A DNA stretch of 64,000 bases, taken from NCBI RefSeq assembly GCF_013201625.1, contig NZ_CP053839.1, positions 1,798,001-1,862,000 of the forward strand, in the 5' to 3' direction. Below the pieces are notes generated by a model, which did no database searches, was not told the origin of the DNA, and was given only the letters and a program-made list of their open reading frames with translations. Below, piece after piece: positions 31,690-40,230 of this stretch (its first letter is position 1; each line of letters opens with the position of its first letter). This DNA is from Aliarcobacter lanthieri. GTDB taxonomy: Bacteria > Campylobacterota > Campylobacteria > Campylobacterales > Arcobacteraceae. A program made the translations under genes and the position numbers.

Positions 31690-33186
31690 ATGAGCAAAAA
31701 AATTACAGAACAAGATATTATTGATTCGGTTGCATCAGCCTGTCAATACATTTCGTTTTATCATCCTGAAGATTTCGTAAAAGGTATGGTTGAAGCGTAT
31801 GAAAAAGAACAAAGTGAATCAGCAAAAAATGCTATTGGACAAATTTTAATTAACTCAAAAATGTGTGCTATGGGTCATAGACCCCTTTGTCAAGATACTG
31901 GAAGTGTAAATATTTTTGTAAAAATTGGTTTAAAAGCAAATTTAGATTTAACTAGAAATTTAGAAGATGTTTTAAATGAAGGTGTTGCAAAAGGTTATAC
32001 AGATCCAGATAATACTTTAAGATTTTCAGTTGTATCAGATCCTGCTGGGAAAAGAGTAAATACAAAAAACAATACTCCAGCTGTTATTCATATTTCAACA
32101 GATAACTCTGATAAATTAGAGATTACTGTTGCTGCAAAAGGTGGAGGAAGTGAAAATAAATCTAAATTTACTGTTTTAAATCCATCTGATAGTATATATG
32201 ACTGGGTTATGGCAAACGTAAAAGATATGGGTGCAGGATGGTGTCCTCCAGGTATTTTAGGAATTGGAATTGGTGGAAATCCTGAAAAATCTATGCTTTT
32301 AGCAAAAGAATCTTTAATGGGACATGTTGATATTCATGAATTAAAAGCTAGAGGTCCTCAAAATCCACTTGAAGAACTAAGATTAAAACTTTATGAAGAT
32401 ATCAATAAACTAGGAATTGGAGCTCAAGGACTAGGTGGATTAACTACTGTTTTAGATGTTAAAATTTTAGATTATCCATGTCACGCCGCTTCATTACCTG
32501 TTGCTATGATTCCAAACTGTGCAGCAACAAGACATATTCATTTTGAATTAGATGGTAATGGAGCAGCCAAATTTGATAAACCTGATTTAGATCTTTGGCC
32601 AGATATAGAACTTCCAATGGATACAATAAAAAGAGTTAATATTGAAGATTTAACAAAAGAGAATTTATCACAATTTAAATCTGGAGATACACTTCTTTTA
32701 TCAGGAAAAATTTTAACTGCACGTGATGCTGCTCATAAAAAAATAGTTGAATATAAAAATGCAGGGAAAGCACTTCCAAATGGAGTAGAATTAAAAGATA
32801 GATTTATCTATTATGTAGGACCAGTAGACCCAGTAAAAGGTGAAGTTGTAGGACCTGCTGGACCAACGACATCTACAAGAATGGATAAATTTACAAAAGA
32901 TATGATGGAAATTGGTATTATGGGAATGATTGGAAAAGGTGAAAGAAAACAACCTACAATTGATTTAATTAAAGAATACAAATCTATCTATCTAATAGCA
33001 ACTGGTGGAGCTGCATATTTAATAGCTCAATCAATAAAAGGTGCAAAAACTTTAGCATTTGAAGAGCTTGGAATGGAAGCTATTTATGAATTTGAAGTAA
33101 AAGATATGCCAGTTACTGTTGCAGTTGATACTGAAGGTAATTCTATTCATACAACAGGTCCAGCAAAATGGAGAACAATTAAATAA
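31690..33186 (+). CDS. fumA: Class I (iron-sulfur) fumarate hydratase; possible mesaconase
   Basis: Fe-S-dependent hydro-lyase, 498 residues, of the single-chain FumA/FumB family. It combines the alpha-like N-terminal part and the beta-like C-terminal part. Three cysteines fit the [4Fe-4S] ligands: Cys67 in LCQDTGS, Cys185 in GAGWCPPG and Cys277 in IPNCAATRH. The C-terminal catalytic segment GPTTSTRMD lies near residue 397. Class I fumarases often also hydrate mesaconate to (S)-citramalate. Placement just after the mesaconyl-CoA cluster makes that role plausible here. An AAAGGA ribosome site precedes the ATG. It has its own upstream gap after a terminator, so its transcription is probably independent. 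Confidence 0.9.
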   Translation: MSKKITEQDIIDSVASACQYISFYHPEDFVKGMVEAYEKEQSESAKNAIGQILINSKMCAMGHRPLCQDTGSVNIFVKIGLKANLDLTRNLEDVLNEGVAKGYTDPDNTLRFSVVSDPAGKRVNTKNNTPAVIHISTDNSDKLEITVAAKGGGSENKSKFTVLNPSDSIYDWVMANVKDMGAGWCPPGILGIGIGGNPEKSMLLAKESLMGHVDIHELKARGPQNPLEELRLKLYEDINKLGIGAQGLGGLTTVLDVKILDYPCHAASLPVAMIPNCAATRHIHFELDGNGAAKFDKPDLDLWPDIELPMDTIKRVNIEDLTKENLSQFKSGDTLLLSGKILTARDAAHKKIVEYKNAGKALPNGVELKDRFIYYVGPVDPVKGEVVGPAGPTTSTRMDKFTKDMMEIGIMGMIGKGERKQPTIDLIKEYKSIYLIATGGAAYLIAQSIKGAKTLAFEELGMEAIYEFEVKDMPVTVAVDTEGNSIHTTGPAKWRTIK

Positions 33187-33190
33187 AAAA

Positions 33191-33217
33191 TTTACAAAAG
33201 GTAACACCTTTTGTAAA
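33191..33217 (+). terminator. Hairpin after the class I fumarase gene
   Basis: A perfect 12-bp stem (33191-33202 and 33206-33217) with a 3-base loop, 5 bp after the stop. It lacks a T-run on the plus strand, so it may be an mRNA 3' stabiliser rather than a classical terminator. Confidence 0.55.
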
Positions 33218-33325
33218 AAATATTAAAAATAACTTAATTTAAGGAATTATATCCCTTATTTGACTTTTTTTAATTAAAAACTTAGCTATCATATCACTTC
33301 AAAAAAATTGTATTGGAATTATATT

Positions 33326-34162
33326 ATGAATTTACTAGAAGATTTAAAAGATTATTTAGGTTTTGCAGTTGCTGGAAACTTTGCAAGTCATCTAAATGAA
33401 GCTGGAGAAGCTGATGAGTTTGCAGTAATAAAAACTAAAGAAAAAGATGCACCAAAAGGAATATTTCCTTTTTATATAAAAGGACACAATAGCTTTTTAG
33501 GAACTTATCCATTATGTGATGAAATTGTCTTAACTCATGGAAGAGAAGATGATAAACTCCAAATAGAAGCCGAAGTTGCACTAATTTGTGATTTTGTATA
33601 TGAAAATGAAAAAATTATCGATATTATACCTAAGTATTTTACAGCATTTAATGACTGCTCACTTAGATTTCAAGATGGAAATAAGTTAAGTACAAAAAAG
33701 AATTGGGGAGAAAAAACAAAAGGAATTTCTCAAGATATTATCCCTATTGATAATTTTACAGAACAAGGTGTTTTAAGTAAATATCATATTTCTTCTTTTA
33801 TAAAACGAGATGGAATAGTTTATGATTATGGAACTACAAGTGCTGTAAAATCTTATAGCTATTTTTTCACTAAACTAAAAGATTGGATGGTTGATATTTT
33901 GAATTGCCAAGAAGATTGTGGTCCACTTGAAGAGTTAGGGCAATTCTTAAAATATGCACAAAATTCAAAAGGTATTTTAATAGCTGCTGGAGCAACAGCA
34001 TATACAGATTTTGGTAAAAAAAATTTTTTAAAAAAAGGTGATGAAATTTTTGTATATGTTTATAATGCTCGTGCTCATAGTTTTCAAGATATTATGAATG
34101 ATATGTGTGGAAAAGACATATATTTAGGTCAGTGTTCAAAACTTCATCAATTTGTAAAATAG
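33326..34162 (+). CDS. DUF5718-like protein with a fumarylacetoacetase (FAH)-like pattern
   Basis: A 278-residue cytoplasmic protein without membrane segments. I recall similar Arcobacter proteins being listed as DUF5718, with no stated function. Its pattern looks like the FAH fold: GFAVAGNFASHLNEAG at the N-terminus, an E-x-E pair in IEAEVAL, Asp in AFNDCSLRFQ, and a late GILIAAGATAY plus LKKGDEI, positions that in FAH enzymes hold the metal and substrate. That link is my inference. I start at the ATG at 33326, with a GGA-containing site upstream, rather than the TTG at 33308. It sits between the fumarase and a chemoreceptor gene. Confidence 0.65.
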   Translation: MNLLEDLKDYLGFAVAGNFASHLNEAGEADEFAVIKTKEKDAPKGIFPFYIKGHNSFLGTYPLCDEIVLTHGREDDKLQIEAEVALICDFVYENEKIIDIIPKYFTAFNDCSLRFQDGNKLSTKKNWGEKTKGISQDIIPIDNFTEQGVLSKYHISSFIKRDGIVYDYGTTSAVKSYSYFFTKLKDWMVDILNCQEDCGPLEELGQFLKYAQNSKGILIAAGATAYTDFGKKNFLKKGDEIFVYVYNARAHSFQDIMNDMCGKDIYLGQCSKLHQFVK

Positions 34163-34163
34163 T

Positions 34164-34187
34164 AAAAAATAGCTTAGGCTATTTTTT
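34164..34187. terminator. Bidirectional terminator between the DUF5718 gene and the chemoreceptor gene
   Basis: A 10-bp perfect stem AAAAAATAGC/GCTATTTTTT with a 4-base loop, with T-runs on both strands. It lies between convergent genes and overlaps the chemoreceptor stop codon. Confidence 0.8.
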
Positions 34188-37100
34188 ATTTATTTTTGAT
34201 TCAAGATATAAAATATCATTTAAACTATCAAAAACTTGTATAGTACTATCTTCTATTTGACTTGCTATTTTTCTTAAAACTTGATTTTCTACTTTACTTG
34301 CATTTTGACTTACATATTCTTGTAACATTTTATGCATATTTTCATGATTAAGCTTTAGCTTTTGCCATTTCTCATCTTTTACAAAAGCTTCGTTCCTATT
34401 TTCACAATTAACTATCCATTTTCCTAAGTTACAAATTTTACAACTATCTACCATACAATCTTCAAAAGTATCTAAAGTTTTAAAATATCTTTTTTTAAAG
34501 TTGATATGATCATTTTTATAACTAGATATATATTTTATTAAATCTACATTTTCAACCATATCATAATACTTTTCATCTATTTTTGAAGCAGATGTAATTT
34601 GTAGTAATTTATCTGATAAATTTGATACTTCATTTGATAATTTATCAATATTTGATGCTGTCTGAGCATTTTCTTGTATTGCAAAATCTAGTTTTGAAAC
34701 TGTTTCGTTTATCTGAATAATTCCTGATTCTTGCTCTTTACTAAATAAAGTTACATTATGAATAATATCTTTTGTTTGTAATATTTTTGAAGTTAAATTT
34801 TCATATCCCTTTATCATAGTATCTGCTATCATTTTTCCATCATTTGTTTCTAGATTTGCACTCTCTACTAAATCTTTTATCTCTTTTGCAGCATTTGCAC
34901 TTTTATTTGCTAACTCTCTTACTTCACTAGCAACAACAGCAAATCCTTTTCCCACTTCTCCAGCTGTTGCTGCTTCTACTGCTGCATTTAAGCTCAGTAT
35001 ATTTGTTTGAAATGCTATTTGATCAATTACTGTTATAGCTTCATTTATAGCTTTTACTTTTTTACTTATTTCATCCATTGAGTTAAAAGTTTGAGTTGCA
35101 GATTTACTACCTTGATTTACAGCACTATTCAATTCATCTGCAATATATTTCATTTTATTCATATTTTCATTATTCTTTTTTAAATTTTGTGTTATCTCTT
35201 CAAGAGATAAAGAAGTCTGTTTTAAAGATATAGCTTGATTTGATGATGAAATTGCTAATTCATTTGATGAATTTGTCAATATTTTTGTATTCTCTTCTAG
35301 TTTTTTACCAGCATTTGTTATCATCGCTATTAATTGAGAAGATGATTGTCCTAATAATATTGTAGAATTACAAAGTATCCCAAAATCTCCATACATACCT
35401 TTTGTATGAACCTCGTCTAGCTTAAATTGATAGTTTCCTTCACTATATTGACTTAATAATAAATTTAAACTATCTATTTTCAGTCTTGTTCTATCTAGCA
35501 TTTTATTTATTATTTCTACTAAAGTCTTTAACTCTTTTGTAGATGGTTTAGCTTTTATAGAATATTCAAAAAATCCATTATTAACTTTTCCCATAATATC
35601 TGCTATTTCAAGAATAGCTTGCTTATCATTTTCTGTAATTTTCTCTATTTTTAAAACTTGTGTATTCATATTCTTTGTCATTAAAGCAAATTCATCTTTA
35701 CCTTCTAATTTATTTAGCTTTATTTCATCTTTTTCTTTCATTGAATAAGAAAAAAATTCTTCTAAATTTTTTTCAAATTTTTTAATAGATTTTGTAACAT
35801 TACTCGTCATTATCATAATTACAAGAAAAATCAATAAAGTAAGAACTATTAAAGAAATAAAAAATAGTAGTATTTGATTGTCTGAATTTTTCACATTTAT
35901 ATCAATAAAAGCTAATGTATCATTTACAATTTTTTCTTTTATATCTTCTAGTATCTCTATTTTCTTAGAAGAACTATCTTCCCAATCTTCAATGTTTGCT
36001 CCATAAATATGTTTTGATAAATATTCTAAAGCTTTTAAAGTTTTTAAATCTAACTCTTTAGTATCTTCTAAATACTCACTATTAAATGACTTTGCCATAT
36101 AAATATCAATTGCATTTTGAATATCAGTTAAGAGTTCTTTTTCTTCATTTGAATATTCTAATTTTTGATAATCTTTTATTGCTCTTAAAATCTTTGTATG
36201 ATTTCTTTGTATTTGATTTAAAATATTCTCATCACTTGTTAGTATAAAGTCTTTATATAGATGAATTAATCCTCCATATCCCAAAGCATCTTTTATAGTA
36301 TTTATCAAACTCTCTTTTTCTATTTTTAAAAAAATTACTCTTCTTGAATTTTCAATATTTTTAAAAATACTATCTTCAAATTTTTTATAAAAATAATCTA
36401 ATTGTTCTTTTGTTAAATTTCCTTTTAATTCATTTATATCTGAATCTTGAAAAATTAATAAAGAGATAAAACTATTATAATCTTTATTTGAAATAATATT
36501 ATAATTAAAAATATTTTTTATTAAATCTTTTTCCTTATATGTTTTTTCTATAATACTTATAATTGAGATATATGTTTGTGAAGCTTTTAATAGCTCTTTA
36601 CTTTTTGAATATACTAATAATTCATCAAAAAAAGACATTAAAGTTATGATAACTTCATTATAAAAATTTTCTAAAGTTTTACTATCTAAACTTAATTCTA
36701 TTGCACTTGCTCGTTTCTCATCTATAAAGGCTAAACTCTTTTTTAATACTTCAAATTTTTCTAAAAGTATTTTGTCTTTTTTTATCAATTCAAAATTATT
36801 TATAAAATCTTCTAACTCTTTTTGTGTACTAATACTAGATTTTATCTGTTTCTCAAACTCATCTTTATTTATTTCTTCTCCATAATTTTTTATATATAAA
36901 ACTGCTAATTCTCTCTCTTTTTGTAGTTGTTTAAGAAGTTTTGAAAGTTCAACTGTAAAATCTATATAACTAGATGTTTTATTCATATCTACAACTCTCT
37001 CAAATTTTTCAAAAATCAAAACAGAAGAGAGCATAAAAATTGCCATCATTGGTAAAACTAATATTAAAAAGATTTTATTCCTTAATTTTAAATTGCTCAT
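34179..37100 (-). CDS. Methyl-accepting chemotaxis protein with NIT-like periplasmic and CZB C-terminal sensory domains
   Basis: Large chemoreceptor, 973 residues. A membrane segment at about 10-28 is followed by a long helical periplasmic region beginning with the [16 protein letters not shown] pattern of nitrate/nitrite-sensing (NIT) domains. A second membrane segment is near 405-430. HAMP-like and coiled-coil segments lead to the conserved signalling tip [19 protein letters not shown] near residue 710. The last 120 residues look like a CZB zinc-binding domain, with Cys in KICNLGKW near 885 and His residues in NHENMH. Zn-linked CZB domains sense hypochlorite or pH-type stress in some bacteria. 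Start ATG with an AAAGG site. Confidence 0.88.
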   Translation of the reverse strand: MSNLKLRNKIFLILVLPMMAIFMLSSVLIFEKFERVVDMNKTSSYIDFTVELSKLLKQLQKERELAVLYIKNYGEEINKDEFEKQIKSSISTQKELEDFINNFELIKKDKILLEKFEVLKKSLAFIDEKRASAIELSLDSKTLENFYNEVIITLMSFFDELLVYSKSKELLKASQTYISIISIIEKTYKEKDLIKNIFNYNIISNKDYNSFISLLIFQDSDINELKGNLTKEQLDYFYKKFEDSIFKNIENSRRVIFLKIEKESLINTIKDALGYGGLIHLYKDFILTSDENILNQIQRNHTKILRAIKDYQKLEYSNEEKELLTDIQNAIDIYMAKSFNSEYLEDTKELDLKTLKALEYLSKHIYGANIEDWEDSSSKKIEILEDIKEKIVNDTLAFIDINVKNSDNQILLFFISLIVLTLLIFLVIMIMTSNVTKSIKKFEKNLEEFFSYSMKEKDEIKLNKLEGKDEFALMTKNMNTQVLKIEKITENDKQAILEIADIMGKVNNGFFEYSIKAKPSTKELKTLVEIINKMLDRTRLKIDSLNLLLSQYSEGNYQFKLDEVHTKGMYGDFGILCNSTILLGQSSSQLIAMITNAGKKLEENTKILTNSSNELAISSSNQAISLKQTSLSLEEITQNLKKNNENMNKMKYIADELNSAVNQGSKSATQTFNSMDEISKKVKAINEAITVIDQIAFQTNILSLNAAVEAATAGEVGKGFAVVASEVRELANKSANAAKEIKDLVESANLETNDGKMIADTMIKGYENLTSKILQTKDIIHNVTLFSKEQESGIIQINETVSKLDFAIQENAQTASNIDKLSNEVSNLSDKLLQITSASKIDEKYYDMVENVDLIKYISSYKNDHINFKKRYFKTLDTFEDCMVDSCKICNLGKWIVNCENRNEAFVKDEKWQKLKLNHENMHKMLQEYVSQNASKVENQVLRKIASQIEDSTIQVFDSLNDILYLESKINKK

Positions 37101-37259
37101 TTGCCTTTCCCCAATTTATATTTTTGGCAATTTACTATTTATTTTATAAATAGGTGTTTATATAAAGTTTCCTTGTTATTGAGATGTAATTTAGGGATTA
37201 TTTATTGATTATTTTGTAAGAAAATAATAATATTTATTTTTTATAAACCTATTTTTAAA

Positions 37260-37265
37260 TATAAT
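37260..37265 (+). promoter_or_regulatory. Probable -10 box of mscL
   Basis: TATAAT located 25 bp before the mscL ATG in T/A-rich sequence, with an AAAAGGA ribosome site between. The rest of the 189-bp divergent gap (37101-37289) shows no ORF. Confidence 0.4.
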
Positions 37266-37289
37266 TTAAAAAAATTTAAAAGGATAAAA

Positions 37290-37718
37290 ATGTTTAAAGA
37301 ATTTAAGAAATTTCTTATATCTGGAAATGTAGTTGATATGGCAATAGGTTTTATATTTGGTGCAGCATTTGCAACATTTGTAAAATCTATGGTAGAAAAT
37401 ATAATAATGCCTCCTATTGGACTTTTACTTGGAAGAGTTGATTTTTCTCAATTATTTATCCCATTAGATGGAAACTCTTATGCCAATCTTGCAGCTTTAG
37501 AAGCAGCTGGTGCACCTGCTATAAAATTTGGTGTATTTATGAATGATACAATTTCATTTATAATTTTAGGGTTTGTTGTATTTATGTTTATAAAATCTTA
37601 TAATAAACTAAAAGGTGAAAAGGAAGAAGCACCAAAAACAAAAACTTGTTGTGATTGTGCTATGGATATTCCAGTTGCTGCAAAAAAATGTGGATATTGT
37701 GGGAATAATGCAGTTTAA
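37290..37718 (+). CDS. mscL: Large-conductance mechanosensitive channel MscL with zinc-ribbon-like tail
   Basis: Osmotic emergency valve of the inner membrane, 142 residues. The amphipathic N-helix and TM1 (FKEFKKFLISGNVVDMAIGF, about 2-45) contain the conserved gate segment. A periplasmic loop spans about 50-80, TM2 is about 84-102, and a cytoplasmic charged helix follows. Unlike E. coli MscL, the C-terminus adds a small Cys module: C120-x2-C123 and C134-x2-C137, plus C121, which resembles a zinc ribbon. Such a tail could bind Zn or restrain the bundle. It converges on the iron-uptake gene set across an imperfect bidirectional hairpin. Confidence 0.93.
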   Translation: MFKEFKKFLISGNVVDMAIGFIFGAAFATFVKSMVENIIMPPIGLLLGRVDFSQLFIPLDGNSYANLAALEAAGAPAIKFGVFMNDTISFIILGFVVFMFIKSYNKLKGEKEEAPKTKTCCDCAMDIPVAAKKCGYCGNNAV

Positions 37719-37748
37719 TTAAAAGAGAGTATTAACTTTCTTTTAATT
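37717..37748. terminator. Bidirectional terminator between mscL and the envelope protein gene
   Basis: A 14-bp inverted repeat (37717-37730 and 37735-37748, one G-T pair) with a 4-base loop, with T-rich sequence on one side. It overlaps the stop codons of both convergent genes. Confidence 0.65.
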
Positions 37749-38220
37749 GAGATAATAATTTATTAGTATTTTTATGACTAAAATAAATAGCTAGTAAAAA
37801 TGCTAATAAACACAAACTAAAAAATGTTATAGTTAAACTATCCCATTTAGGAATAATACTTTCAGCTTTTTTTACTGGTTTCTTATTTGATACATTTTGT
37901 TTTACTTCCTCTTTAAATCCCTCTATTGGAGGAATTCCAGCTTTTATCAAACTATGACCACTTCCACCATCAAGTACAACTCTATATGGCTCTTTTGGTA
38001 TTTCAACTATTACTTCTTGTGATTCTGGAAGTCTTTGTTGGAAAAGAATATCACCACTTACTAAACTTTCTAATCTAACTAATGCCCCTGCAACAGAATC
38101 ACCAGTATCAAACTCTCCTGCAACTGTAATAGTATTATCTTTATTATCTTCAACTATTAATATTAGTTCATGAGAATACAAACTAAAAGCTAATGCTAAA
38201 AGCATAAATATTTTTTTCAT
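37732..38220 (-). CDS. Secreted membrane-anchored protein of the iron-uptake cluster, function unknown
   Basis: A 162-residue envelope protein. A signal peptide (about 1-16) precedes a small beta-rich periplasmic domain starting HELILIVED, with a VVLDGGSGH turn near residue 80. A linker rich in Lys and Pro leads to a single C-terminal membrane segment (about 128-148). The HEL start and the GGSGH turn recall DUF4198/NikL-like domains that accompany metal transporters; that is a weak inference. It is the last gene of the TonB receptor-PepSY-small protein run, with 9 bp between it and the preceding gene. Confidence 0.6.
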   Translation of the reverse strand: MKKIFMLLALAFSLYSHELILIVEDNKDNTITVAGEFDTGDSVAGALVRLESLVSGDILFQQRLPESQEVIVEIPKEPYRVVLDGGSGHSLIKAGIPPIEGFKEEVKQNVSNKKPVKKAESIIPKWDSLTITFFSLCLLAFLLAIYFSHKNTNKLLSQLKES

Positions 38221-38229
38221 CTTTTTTCC

Positions 38230-38535
38230 TTAAATATTAAAAAGTATTATTAATGCAATTATTAATACTAAACTTGGAACAATACATCTTAAAAGTGCAA
38301 CATATTTACTAGCACTTAAACTAATCCACAAAGCAATCAATGCCCAAACTGAACCATCTATTATAATAATTGCCAATGTGATATCTTCTTTACCTATAGG
38401 AACTATTGTTACAAGCAAAGCCATTGCTAACAAAGTTACAATTAATCCACCAATAATTGAACATAAGATTCTAAACAATCCTATTTTCTTACCACTTCTT
38501 TCGGGTACTTTTAAATTACGAATATAGTTTCTCAT
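38230..38535 (-). CDS. Small three-TM protein, DUF3649-like, in siderophore cluster
   Basis: A 101-residue membrane protein with about three hydrophobic helices (residues 21-46, 52-75 and 80-100) and a basic N-terminus. It overlaps the PepSY gene stop by four bases (ATGA). Small proteins of this layout accompany PepSY membrane proteins in siderophore loci of other bacteria. I infer membership in the DUF3649 type but cannot test it. No catalytic residues are visible. Confidence 0.55.
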   Translation of the reverse strand: MRNYIRNLKVPERSGKKIGLFRILCSIIGGLIVTLLAMALLVTIVPIGKEDITLAIIIIDGSVWALIALWISLSASKYVALLRCIVPSLVLIIALIILFNI

Positions 38536-40118
38536 TTAACACCTCTTGAAGTCCAGAATTCTTGTATTTTATCTCTTTGTATTGGTAATTTATAAGCAAT
38601 TATCAATAGTATTAAACCAAATAATATTAAACCTATATCCATAGCTAATACTACATAAACTCCTTCATTTAAAAGTCTAATAGGATTAAATCCACTATTA
38701 ATAAAATGAATTATTGAGCTTAATATAAACAATATACCACCTAAATATAAAAACTCTTTAGCTGTTTGATAAGAGTTTAATCTATAAAAAGAGTAAGTAA
38801 AAGTAAAACACCAAAAAGTAGCAAACAATCCTTTTGTAATTAGAACTTTATTTTCCATATCTAAAGGAAGCAACCATTGAAGAACAAATAATACTCCAGT
38901 TGCAGGAATAACACCTAACATAACTGCAAGTGATAGTTTTCCAAAGCCTTGATAAACTGGAATATTAGTAGGAAACTTTCTAGCTCTTTTTTCTAAATAT
39001 AATAAATTTCCAAATCCAATAGCTAAAGTTGTAATAAGCATTATAAAAAATACTACCATTCTAGTAATATCATCAACACTAAAAAGTAGATGAATATAGT
39101 TTATAGTATCATAGAATATTGAACCCCATCTTTTATCTAATACTTTTTGTTCACTTATCAAACTTCCATCTACACCACTTAGAATTACATTTGGTAAATT
39201 TGAAAGTCCATTTAAAAATGGCATATATGGATTATATCCTTCAAACTTTACTACAGAAGTTGAATCTTGCCAATTTGTAAGTTTTATTCTATAAAAATTT
39301 AGTTCAGGTGCTATACTTTGAGCTTTTTTTAATAACTCATTTATTGAAAGCATTTCTACTACTTCACCTATTTTTTCTATTTTGGGATCTTGAGGATGAA
39401 TTGCTGGAAATATAAATTTACCAACTTCTTTTATCTCTCCTTTTGTGGCAACAGTTGTCATCAATGGAGCAGTTTTCTTACCTAAATTCATAAAAACACC
39501 ACTTATTACAATAATTAAAAATGGTGCAATTGTCCAAAGAAGTATTTTTCTATGCCATTTTGAAAATGTCCCTGTTTGACTAGAAGTACTATCTCTATAA
39601 TTTATTATAATTATTTGAATTAACCCACCAACTATTAAGAATACTCCTGCAACAGCCATAAACCCAAAAATATACCAACCAAATTCACCAAATAATCTTC
39701 CATAGTGTAAGTAGTTTAGAAAGTTTGCAAGTTCAAAGACTCCATCATCTTTTTTTAATTCTAAAGTTGTATTTGGATCAAATATTTTTGGTTCAACAAA
39801 TTGTGTAGATACTTTTAAAGTTGGATCTTTCATATATCCTGGTAGTGATATTGTAATTGGATTATTTTTTGGAAAATCTGAATCTTCTAAAACTTGATTT
39901 AAAATCTTATCATAATCTATAGTAGAAGTATTTGTCATTTTTATATGAGTTATTGGTTTCTCCCAATTATTTATATATGGAAGTAAAATTGCAAATATTC
40001 CAAAAAATAGTGCTATATACATTAAAAATGAAAAACTTATCCCTATTGCAACATGTACTCTTTGTAATCTTTGATTAAAAAGCCTCTTCTCTTCTTGTTT
40101 ACTTAATCGCTCTATCAT
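38532..40118 (-). CDS. PepSY-associated membrane protein (siderophore-iron reductase-like)
   Basis: A 528-residue inner-membrane protein with about seven hydrophobic segments: one near the N-terminus (25-47), two around 145-215, a large periplasmic PepSY-like loop, one near 350, and a C-terminal bundle. Such proteins sit beside TonB siderophore receptors and some reduce ferric siderophores in the periplasm or membrane. His residues in a membrane-associated HLLFSVDD segment near residue 340 could bind heme, which is inference. It lies about 110 bp downstream of the receptor gene across a hairpin and overlaps the next small gene by four bases. Confidence 0.78.
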   Translation of the reverse strand: MIERLSKQEEKRLFNQRLQRVHVAIGISFSFLMYIALFFGIFAILLPYINNWEKPITHIKMTNTSTIDYDKILNQVLEDSDFPKNNPITISLPGYMKDPTLKVSTQFVEPKIFDPNTTLELKKDDGVFELANFLNYLHYGRLFGEFGWYIFGFMAVAGVFLIVGGLIQIIIINYRDSTSSQTGTFSKWHRKILLWTIAPFLIIVISGVFMNLGKKTAPLMTTVATKGEIKEVGKFIFPAIHPQDPKIEKIGEVVEMLSINELLKKAQSIAPELNFYRIKLTNWQDSTSVVKFEGYNPYMPFLNGLSNLPNVILSGVDGSLISEQKVLDKRWGSIFYDTINYIHLLFSVDDITRMVVFFIMLITTLAIGFGNLLYLEKRARKFPTNIPVYQGFGKLSLAVMLGVIPATGVLFVLQWLLPLDMENKVLITKGLFATFWCFTFTYSFYRLNSYQTAKEFLYLGGILFILSSIIHFINSGFNPIRLLNEGVYVVLAMDIGLILFGLILLIIAYKLPIQRDKIQEFWTSRGVK

Positions 40119-40149
40119 ATTTATACTCTTTTATCCTTTTATATAAATC

Positions 40150-40190
40150 AAAAAATCTCATCCCCAAAATTTATATCTTGGAAATGAGAT
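40150..40190 (-). terminator. Hairpin after the TonB receptor gene
   Basis: Minus strand: TCTCAT/ATGAGA outer stem extended by a CCAA/TTGG inner stem, followed by six T. It may attenuate the receptor message before the PepSY gene, giving more receptor than reductase. Confidence 0.65.
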
Positions 40191-40230
40191 CTCTTATCCC
40201 TCTTTTTCTCTATTTTATTTTTATATTCTT

